Under the pieces are notes generated by a model. That model was not told where the DNA came from and made no database searches. It saw only the letters and a program-made list of their open reading frames with translations. Of a stretch of 64,000 nucleotides of DNA, positions 57,057-64,000 are shown piece by piece. Origin of the DNA: a virus. Made by a program: the position numbers and the translations under genes. Position 1 is the first letter of the stretch. Every line of letters begins with the position of its first letter. The stretch spans positions 1 through 64,000 of the IMG/VR virus record IMGVR_UViG_3300009161_000028; one strand, given 5' to 3'.

Positions 57057-60000
57057 ATGGATTATCTTCCTATACCGCGATTAGATGCTCGCCCTTATCG
57101 AAACATCTTACATGAGTTTGATAGCTACAACTACACGATAGTTTTGCGTGTGTTCAAACTTGAGGACCTTAAAAAGTTTACAGTAGAAGGCGGTCGCCCA
57201 AACAACTGGGATGTATTTGATAATACAACTGTGGTAATAGCAGCAACAGGCGGTACTGCTAGCTTTCCAAATCGCTGGGGTTCCAACGAACAGCATAGCG
57301 ATACGTTTATTGAAAATACAACTATAACAATCCCATTGGGCGCACGTGGTATTGGTGGCGGTAATACCGGAGGCAACATTCAAATTAATATCAAAGAACC
57401 AAATGGTGTTAATTTCTTGCCAACGCTATTAACAGCGTTTAACGTACTAAATGATTACACGCAAGATCAGGTACTGTCGTCAACAGAAGAAGTACCAATC
57501 TTACTTTCTATATTTTTCAATGCCCCAAATAATGCAAATGCAGCGTCGTCTCCTACCGATATATATCAACAACTATCATCAACAGTGCGACACATACCAA
57601 TCAGACTAATTAAAGTTGGTTTTAACATTTCTTCGTCGGGTACTGCGTATAACATCGAAGGATGTTCATATTCTACGTATGCACAATTTGCATCGGCGCA
57701 ACGTGCTTTGTACGAAAAAATAACAGAGCTAAAAGGATACAAAATCAAAGATTACCTTGAAGATCTTGCGATACAAATGAATAGCACGCAAGAAGAGATG
57801 ACCAAGGATCAAACCACCGGCACACCTAGAACAATCTATTCCTATTCCATTGTCCCTGTTGGTAAGAGAGCAGAGATATTTTTTGATAGAACATTAAGTT
57901 CTACCCTGACAGATGGCGGGTCTATAGCAGATAGCCCAATGAAAAGTCCGCAAGATATTGTTCAATTGTATGAAGCACCAACCGAAACGTCAGACGCACA
58001 AGTAGCAGGCGCACTAGTGAATGAAATTCAGGCGCCTGTACCAAAACCACTTAAACTAACGGACGCTGACAAAATACGTAGACGTCTTAAGTTTCTTGCG
58101 GCAATGGACAAGTACGGTATTGTGGATCCTGCTGAACGTGCGCAATTTTATGCACAGTGCTTGCACGAATCGGGTACCTTCAAATTTCTAGCAGAAACTG
58201 CTAATGGTCGCAATTATGATATTACAGTTAATCCAAAAAAAGCTGCAGCTTTGGGTAACACAGTAGCAGGCGACGGACCACGATACAAAGGTAGAGGTTA
58301 TATACAGGTAACAGGCAAGAGTAACTATGCAAAGTGTGGCAAGTTTCTTGGTAAAGATCTAGTTGTCGAACCAGCACTGTTAGAACAAGAAGATCTTGCA
58401 GCAGAATCTGCATGTTGGTTTTGGGTTAGCACTGTTAGAACACAACTAACAAAGCGTCCAAATTCTAAATCATACATAAAATCAGGCAGACCCAGAACAC
58501 CAGTTGACTTTACTAATACCTATCTGGTAACACATATTGTTAACGGCGGTTTCAATGGCCTTGAAGATCGCTTAACAAAATTTGGACAAGCTAAACTAGA
58601 TAAAGATGTTACAAAAGGTAAGGAAGTTGTAAGTACAGGAAGAATTTCTGCACTACAAGCTGGCGCCGGAGCAAACGGTAATACCAATCCAACTGCGGGC
58701 GCACAACAGCAGTCATCCGGCGATCCTAGCAGCACAAGTCAAGAGCCAGAAGCTATTGACAAAGATGCAATTGAAGCAGCAAAAAAACGTAAAGAAACAC
58801 AATTGGCAGTACTGCGAGCAGCAAACAGCGACGGTGTAACATCATCTGTGCGTTCAGTAAAACTTGGTCAGGAAATGACTGTCACGTCTGTGGTTGAACT
58901 GTTAGCACTAAACAGTACCTATTGCCTAGAAGCAATCAAGAATATTGAAACTGAAGGCATGCCTGCCTTCATTCCTTATATTAAGGTTTATCCTACTTAC
59001 GAATTTCTAGGATACGATCCGCAATTTAACGTACTAAAGAAGAGAGTAACATTTAATGTTGTTGGTATCGAATGGGCATCACCTGCAGCAGGACCAGTGC
59101 CTGATCCTGAAAAACTCGCAGACGAAATAAAAAATAGCACTATTCGCGGATACAACTATTTGTTTACCGGCAAGAATATTGATATTCTAAGTTTAGACTT
59201 AAACTTTAATACAACATTTTATACAGCGAATGCACGTTATATAGAAGGTTCTTCTACTAACGCCGCAGCATCTAGCAGTTCGGTAGAATCTGGACAACCA
59301 ACTACCCCTGTTGCATCGGGCGAGACTGGTACTACCGGAACTAGTGCATCAGGTTCTATGTCATCTACTGCAAACGTATTGCCCGATAGGGATACAGCAT
59401 CTAAGGGCATGCCCAAAGATTTTAACGAAACTGAAATGAGATTTAAAAGTCTGTTGCCGAGCGTATTTGCTAACAGTCCAGACTTAATTACGTTGGATAT
59501 GGAAATAGTAGGCGATCCGGCGCTCATAGCCAAAAGCGAAATGGCCCTTACAGCCGAAGAATTTAAATATCAATATCTAGATTGGGAAGCTAATAGAGAA
59601 AAACCTGTACTAGATCGAAGTGCTGATCCTACGGGATTCTCTACTTCTTTCTTCCTCTTTACTTTGGGTAATCCGGATCCTACCTTGCGATCAAATGCAA
59701 TGGTAGCGGGATATTATCAGTATATGACTGTAACTGCAAACTTTAAAGAAAGCGGAGCATTTACTATGAACGTAAACGCAGTTAAAGACTCGCGTCTTAC
59801 TGTGTCTACGCCCGAAGCAAAAGCAGCTGGTGCAAAAGCAGACCAAACAGTTAAAGAAAATGCCGAAGCAACTAAGGAGTTTAGCACTACATCTAAAGAA
59901 CTTACTGCCGCACTCAAGACTGCAATTGATGTACCTGGTGGATCAAATCTGACTAGCACATTGAAATCACTTGTGCAAGTTGGTTTAACTAATTTTGAAC

Positions 60001-61451
60001 AAACATTGTCTACCGGATTATCAACTGCTGCTGGAAGTTTTGCAAACAATCTTCTAAGTAGCTATTCTCCTAAGGTAACATTGCCAACGGCAGATATTAG
60101 TGCGGTGATTAAGGATGCAGGATCTATTCCAGGTATGCCGAGCGACTTTGAACTGGAAGAAACATTGCCTGCTAGTGTTAATCAAAACGTAACTAAAGAT
60201 TTGGTAATGTTTGTTAACTTGGATCCAAACCCAACTAAGGATGTGACAAAACCAATAGTCAATTCATTGTTTGACCAATTTGCAACGCAGGATAAGGCAG
60301 CAGCAGCGTTAGAGAACTTTGTTGGGTCGCTAGTATCAGGTCCGGACATACAGAATCAATTACAGAACATGCTGTCAGGTTCAGTTAATGCAATAACAGA
60401 CGCACTTGCAGGAGGACTCACAAGTGCAGCATCGGGCGTAGCATCGTCGTTCCTAGCTAAGACTCCCGCACTATTGTCGGGTAATGGTAAAGCGTTAGCG
60501 GCCACAGGAAATTTGTCTACTACATCTAATGCAGTTGGTGCGTTAATGGGGCAAGCAATACAGACTGCCGCAGCAGCAACACCTTCGGTAGCAAACAAAC
60601 TGTCTGCACTACTACCAGGATTTAAAGTACCAGGTGCGCCGGGACTAACTACGGAAAACTCTGCAGCATTGCAACCCAGTTTAGCATCTGCTTTTGAAGA
60701 ACTAGCAAGTAAGAGTCCTGATTTGAACTTGCCCGCAACCTCTTTCTCTGCACCAAATGCTACTACAGTTGCAGGTGATTCAATTGATGCAATACAAAGT
60801 CAATTGAACAGCGCATTGTCGCCAGATCAACTTAAACTAGAAGCTCGCGCATCGTTTAATCGAATTACTGATATCTCGAAAGGTATTAAAGTTGCGAGCC
60901 CGTCGCTATCTACTGCAGCAAATGCTACAGCTAAATCTTTGGTAAATGCAGTAGGCGGTCAGTCAGCTATGCCAGGTAGCGCATCTTCTCTAACTGCTGT
61001 GGCTAAATCTGCAGGCAGCGCAGCGGGCGCAACCGTAGCCAAAGCCGCAGAAAGCATAATTAACAAGGCTAGTAATAACCCTCTAATGTCAGCTGCTAGT
61101 TCTAAGAAGTTGCAAACATCGTTTACACAAGATGCAGTTGCTAATCTAGCAGGGTTAACTGTTGACACAGTTGCGGCCCTTGCTGCTGCACAACCGCAAA
61201 CAGCTAATCTGATAAAGAACTTGCCACTTGATGTTAGCACTATGAGTGCATTGTCCTCCTCACAAATTGCATCTATTAAAGAAAAGTTTGCAGTAGCGAG
61301 TCTGGCAGGTAGTGGTGCTATCAAGAACTTATCTGCCGGTAGCATATCAACGGACATAAATGCTATAGCAGTGAGCGCAAAAGGACTAGCGCAAAAATCA
61401 CTATCAGGTGTTAAGCAATCCGTAAGCGTATCTATTAAGGGAGTTATCTAG
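57057..61451 (+). CDS. Baseplate hub protein with inserted GH19 lysozyme/chitinase-like domain, 1464 aa
   Basis: Residues 1-330 are a beta-rich hub domain. Residues about 335-530 form a GH19-type glycoside hydrolase: FYAQCLHESGTFKFLAE with candidate catalytic Glu371, GDGPRYKGRGYIQVTGKSNY (406-424) and ESACWFW, a layout used for peptidoglycan cleavage. After a Ser/Thr/Gln linker, hub-like sequence resumes (SVVELLALNSTYCLEAIKNI to GYNYLFTGKNIDILSLDLNF, about 620-735). The remaining 700 residues are Ala/Ser-rich helical repeats of low complexity. In T4 the lysozyme is inside gp5; here the enzyme seems inserted in a different hub protein. Confidence 0.85.
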   Translation: MDYLPIPRLDARPYRNILHEFDSYNYTIVLRVFKLEDLKKFTVEGGRPNNWDVFDNTTVVIAATGGTASFPNRWGSNEQHSDTFIENTTITIPLGARGIGGGNTGGNIQINIKEPNGVNFLPTLLTAFNVLNDYTQDQVLSSTEEVPILLSIFFNAPNNANAASSPTDIYQQLSSTVRHIPIRLIKVGFNISSSGTAYNIEGCSYSTYAQFASAQRALYEKITELKGYKIKDYLEDLAIQMNSTQEEMTKDQTTGTPRTIYSYSIVPVGKRAEIFFDRTLSSTLTDGGSIADSPMKSPQDIVQLYEAPTETSDAQVAGALVNEIQAPVPKPLKLTDADKIRRRLKFLAAMDKYGIVDPAERAQFYAQCLHESGTFKFLAETANGRNYDITVNPKKAAALGNTVAGDGPRYKGRGYIQVTGKSNYAKCGKFLGKDLVVEPALLEQEDLAAESACWFWVSTVRTQLTKRPNSKSYIKSGRPRTPVDFTNTYLVTHIVNGGFNGLEDRLTKFGQAKLDKDVTKGKEVVSTGRISALQAGAGANGNTNPTAGAQQQSSGDPSSTSQEPEAIDKDAIEAAKKRKETQLAVLRAANSDGVTSSVRSVKLGQEMTVTSVVELLALNSTYCLEAIKNIETEGMPAFIPYIKVYPTYEFLGYDPQFNVLKKRVTFNVVGIEWASPAAGPVPDPEKLADEIKNSTIRGYNYLFTGKNIDILSLDLNFNTTFYTANARYIEGSSTNAAASSSSVESGQPTTPVASGETGTTGTSASGSMSSTANVLPDRDTASKGMPKDFNETEMRFKSLLPSVFANSPDLITLDMEIVGDPALIAKSEMALTAEEFKYQYLDWEANREKPVLDRSADPTGFSTSFFLFTLGNPDPTLRSNAMVAGYYQYMTVTANFKESGAFTMNVNAVKDSRLTVSTPEAKAAGAKADQTVKENAEATKEFSTTSKELTAALKTAIDVPGGSNLTSTLKSLVQVGLTNFEQTLSTGLSTAAGSFANNLLSSYSPKVTLPTADISAVIKDAGSIPGMPSDFELEETLPASVNQNVTKDLVMFVNLDPNPTKDVTKPIVNSLFDQFATQDKAAAALENFVGSLVSGPDIQNQLQNMLSGSVNAITDALAGGLTSAASGVASSFLAKTPALLSGNGKALAATGNLSTTSNAVGALMGQAIQTAAAATPSVANKLSALLPGFKVPGAPGLTTENSAALQPSLASAFEELASKSPDLNLPATSFSAPNATTVAGDSIDAIQSQLNSALSPDQLKLEARASFNRITDISKGIKVASPSLSTAANATAKSLVNAVGGQSAMPGSASSLTAVAKSAGSAAGATVAKAAESIINKASNNPLMSAASSKKLQTSFTQDAVANLAGLTVDTVAALAAAQPQTANLIKNLPLDVSTMSALSSSQIASIKEKFAVASLAGSGAIKNLSAGSISTDINAIAVSAKGLAQKSLSGVKQSVSVSIKGVI

Positions 61452-63895
61452 TGGCACAGGCTGGACCATTTTTAGTTAATAATACTAATAAATCTAATTC
61501 ATTAACTAATTCGGGGCCGTATGTTGCCACCATAATGAATAACCTTGACCCTACGTGTATGGGTCGTATCCAAGTATGGATTCCAGAACTTAGCAGTGTC
61601 CCCGCAACAGACCAGTCTGGCTGGCTAACAGTCAGTTATGCTACGCCATTCTATGGTGTAACCAATTTAAAATCTAGTTCCAATGCTGATATAACGGGCA
61701 CAAGTCAATCATATGGCATGTGGTTTGTACCTCCGGACATTGGCGTACAAGTATTGGTTATGTTTGCCAACTTGGACTTAGCTAGAGGCTTTTGGTTTGC
61801 ATGTGTTCCTAACCAATTAATGAATCATATGATTCCGGGTATTGCACAACGCGGTGCAACTAACACAACATCACCGGACCGTGACCCTATTACAGAATAT
61901 AACAAAGTTACTGTTGGTTCTTTTACCACACAGTCTGAAGTATATTCAGATCCGACAAAAGCACCACCGCACTTGGTGCAAGCTGCTATTCTTGAACAAC
62001 AAGGACTAGCACAAGACGAAGCACGTGGACCTACTACCAGTACTGTGCGTAGAGAAGCACCATCTAGCGTGTTTGGTATCAGTACACCGGGTAAGATTAT
62101 TTCTCGTGCAGGCCCATCACCAACATCGGGCTCACAAGAGTTCTTAACAGTTACAGGCCGAACTGGTGGACATCAATTTGTAATGGACGACGGTGATGCA
62201 CTTGGGCAAAATCAAGTGGTTAGAATTCGCAGCTCTAGTGGCGGCATGGTATTAATCAATGATACTATTGGTTCAGTATATGTTATCAATCAAAACGGTA
62301 GTGCGTGGGTTGAACTAACAGCTAACGGTCGTATCGATGTGTATGGCAAGGGCAGTGTTAGTGTACATGCTGAGAAGGATCTAAACCTAACAGCTAACAA
62401 TGACATCAACGTGCTAGCAACAAATAACTTTAATGTGGTCGCAAGTAATATTAATACCGAAGCAGTTGAGCAACGACATCTTGGTAAAGCTAAGTTCTAC
62501 CAACGTAGCCCAGACATGATTCAAGAAAGCGATAGTCTAACACTTATTGCAAAGCCAGGTGCAGGTGGGGGCAACTCTGCTAGCTCATACGGTAGTGGGT
62601 TAACCATTCAGGCACAAAACGGAACCATGCAGTTTGTAAATGAGTACAAAACAACTGCAGGCAAAGAAATTACTTTTGAAACTGGTACTAGTTTCCAAGT
62701 CAATGCCTCAGGATTAATTACCCTGAAGTCAGGCGGAAAACTAGAACTAGATGCCGCAGGTGGGATATGGGAATCAGTTAAGGCAGGTTCAGGTACAATT
62801 GCTAGCTTTAGCCAAAAAGTTGATCTTGACTTTACCAATGGCGACAACGATGGCGATGTACATCCTGTTACAGGATGGACTAGTAGCAAGAACTGGTACG
62901 AAGGTGCTAGTACAACTATTACTGCCCTACAAAAGGATTCAAGAACTTCTGCAGTTATTGACATACCCAAGCCTTTCAACAGCGGCGTGCAACAAAGTCA
63001 TGTGCCAATTACCCCGCAGCATGAACCTTGGACTGCGCATGAGATTAATGTAAACACTAGCGCAACAGATGCACCTACAGGAAAAGCCACAGGCGATAGT
63101 GTATTCTCCAATGGTTCGGGCGTTGCGTTCCCCGCTGATACTTCTAAATTAGTATCGGGCAGCAAATCATTTGCACTAACAGAAACACTGGCTAATTTCG
63201 TAAGCGAGATGGCCATTAACTTTGATACATTCCGTGAAGATATTGCTGCTGCAGCAAGTCGCGGACGTTATGATACGTTGCCGAACGGCGACCCAATGAT
63301 AAATCCAAACGGATTCATTGGCAGATATCAGTTGGGAATGTCATTACTTAAGGGTTTGGGCATAACAACAGTGGACACGCAATCTAAAGCTGCTGCACTC
63401 AGCGAAGCAAGCTGGACTCCTGCAACACAGGAAATACTATGCCCACGATTTAACAATGCCGCAATCTTTAGCCCGCCAAACACACCTCAGTTAGGCACCG
63501 GTGGACCCAACGGATTCTTGTTAGACTACGCGCTACAGGACAAATGCATCATTGCTTCTACCTATTCAAACTACTTAAGCTTGAAGTCAATAGGGATTAT
63601 TACTGGTGCCCGTGAAGAAAGCGGTGCAGATCGTGCAGGTTGGTTGAAATTAGTGATGTTCATGGGTCTAGGCAACAAGCAAGGGTTCTCTAAGTTTGCA
63701 CCAAGCATGCAATTAACAGCAGAAGATGTGCGCAAGTTAACAACAGACGCAAATAACTTGGGTAACGGTGCAATTGGCCTGTATGTTCACTGGAAGATAT
63801 TGAAGAAATCACCCGCAGCATATCCTTATAAGGATGCCAGCGGCACAACATCTTATGGCTACTTTACACAGGGTAGCAAAACTCAGGTAGATTAA
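61451..63895 (+). CDS. 5: Central spike / baseplate hub protein (gp5-like, VgrG-type)
   Basis: 814 residues. The N-terminal OB-fold region is GPYVATIMNNLDPTCMGRIQVWIPEL with FVPPDIGVQVLVMFANLD. A spike region follows: GGHQFVMDDGDALGQNQVVRIR and beta-helix repeats (GRIDVYGKGSVSVHAEKDLN, LTANNDINVLATNNFNVVAS). The C-terminal part (about 580-800, NGFIGRYQLGMSLLKGLGIT) recalls a lysozyme-like or transglycosylase domain but lacks a clear catalytic Glu by eye. The start is GTG in a TAGTG overlap with the hub gene. Confidence 0.85.
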   Translation: MAQAGPFLVNNTNKSNSLTNSGPYVATIMNNLDPTCMGRIQVWIPELSSVPATDQSGWLTVSYATPFYGVTNLKSSSNADITGTSQSYGMWFVPPDIGVQVLVMFANLDLARGFWFACVPNQLMNHMIPGIAQRGATNTTSPDRDPITEYNKVTVGSFTTQSEVYSDPTKAPPHLVQAAILEQQGLAQDEARGPTTSTVRREAPSSVFGISTPGKIISRAGPSPTSGSQEFLTVTGRTGGHQFVMDDGDALGQNQVVRIRSSSGGMVLINDTIGSVYVINQNGSAWVELTANGRIDVYGKGSVSVHAEKDLNLTANNDINVLATNNFNVVASNINTEAVEQRHLGKAKFYQRSPDMIQESDSLTLIAKPGAGGGNSASSYGSGLTIQAQNGTMQFVNEYKTTAGKEITFETGTSFQVNASGLITLKSGGKLELDAAGGIWESVKAGSGTIASFSQKVDLDFTNGDNDGDVHPVTGWTSSKNWYEGASTTITALQKDSRTSAVIDIPKPFNSGVQQSHVPITPQHEPWTAHEINVNTSATDAPTGKATGDSVFSNGSGVAFPADTSKLVSGSKSFALTETLANFVSEMAINFDTFREDIAAAASRGRYDTLPNGDPMINPNGFIGRYQLGMSLLKGLGITTVDTQSKAAALSEASWTPATQEILCPRFNNAAIFSPPNTPQLGTGGPNGFLLDYALQDKCIIASTYSNYLSLKSIGIITGAREESGADRAGWLKLVMFMGLGNKQGFSKFAPSMQLTAEDVRKLTTDANNLGNGAIGLYVHWKILKKSPAAYPYKDASGTTSYGYFTQGSKTQVD

Positions 63896-63910
63896 GGATA
63901 ACTATAGCAA

Positions 63911-64000
63911 ATGGCATTTCTCAAAACATTTTCAGGTTATAGTTCTACATTAACTAACAAGCCCGATACAACTATCACGGATATAGACCTAATTAAGCGG
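63911..64000 (+). CDS. 25: Baseplate wedge protein (gp25-like), N-terminus, cut by window end
   Basis: The 30 codons from ATG 63911 to the window edge stay open. They read from AFLKTFSGYSSTLTNKP to TTITDIDLIKR. The DIDLIKR strand is the usual entry to gp25 (followed in the family by DLLNHF and GER motifs), and gp25 follows the spike in many T4-like genomes. An AAGGA lies upstream near 63894. The identity rests on a short segment only. Confidence 0.65.
   Translation, partial: MAFLKTFSGYSSTLTNKPDTTITDIDLIKR

Overview
This window is part of the genome of a large T4-superfamily myovirus, most probably marine or aquatic. It carries the T4-type replication core (family B DNA polymerase C-terminus, gp45-like clamp, gp46/gp47, RNase H/FEN-type exonuclease, ATP ligase, ThyX), a gp55-like late sigma factor, and the T4-type head and baseplate set (gp20, gp21, gp22, gp23, gp26, gp48, gp53, gp5-like hub, start of gp25). 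Genes are packed with ATGA/TAATG overlaps. The host cannot be named from this sequence. Bilin genes are typical of cyanophages, but the bilin reductase most resembles the PcyX/PebS type known from uncultured ocean phages, and no photosystem gene is seen here.

Layout. 1-16.3 kb (mostly +): polymerase, clamp, then a metabolic block. It holds a DpdA-like transglycosylase, FolE, QueE and a divergent T-fold protein (7-deazaguanine DNA modification; a second QueD-like protein lies at 19.1 kb), a glycosyltransferase, a complete dTDP-rhamnose set rmlB-A-C-D, a leftward heme oxygenase plus bilin reductase pair, a DUF454 membrane protein, exonuclease and glutaredoxin. 16.3-21 kb: an island of distinctly higher GC with a GIY-YIG nuclease, a MoxR-type AAA+ ATPase and a HExxH/VWA protein. 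It has strong sigma70-like promoters and four copies of a 22-bp repeat, two of them at identical distance from a promoter. 21-24.7 kb: L12-like protein, ligase, small proteins, ThyX, then a bidirectional terminator.

24.7-35 kb (-): tail-fibre block with a collagen-like fibre ending in an S74 chaperone domain and a 2605-residue protein built of alternating repeats. 35.1-38.7 kb (+): a three-domain glycosyltransferase and an FkbM methyltransferase. 38.7-47.9 kb (-): gp23, gp22, gp21, acidic core protein, small prohead protein, gp20 portal and a tape-measure-like protein, with T4-style late promoters (TATAAATA) and hairpin terminators. 47.9-49.4 kb: gp26-like protein followed in the -1 frame by a conserved domain behind a perfect slippery heptamer, then a SegE-like GIY-YIG nuclease. 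49.4-50.0 kb: about 600 bp without a gene, full of hairpins, a likely structured RNA. 50.0-51.1 kb: a metallopeptidase and a kinase-like protein, both starting with a T4 internal-protein-like head-targeting peptide. 51.1-52.2 kb (-): three tandem small paralogues and an H1-like protein. 52.2-55.8 kb (-): gp46, gp47, gp55. 55.9-64 kb (+): gp48, gp53, hub with GH19 lysozyme, gp5-like spike, start of gp25.

The parts fit together as follows. DpdA, FolE, QueD-like and QueE would make and insert a 7-deazaguanine in phage DNA. Rml enzymes and glycosyltransferases would supply and transfer sugar to virion fibres, host surface or DNA. Heme oxygenase and the bilin reductase would turn host heme into a reduced bilin. 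gp55 would read the TATAAATA late promoters of the structural operons.
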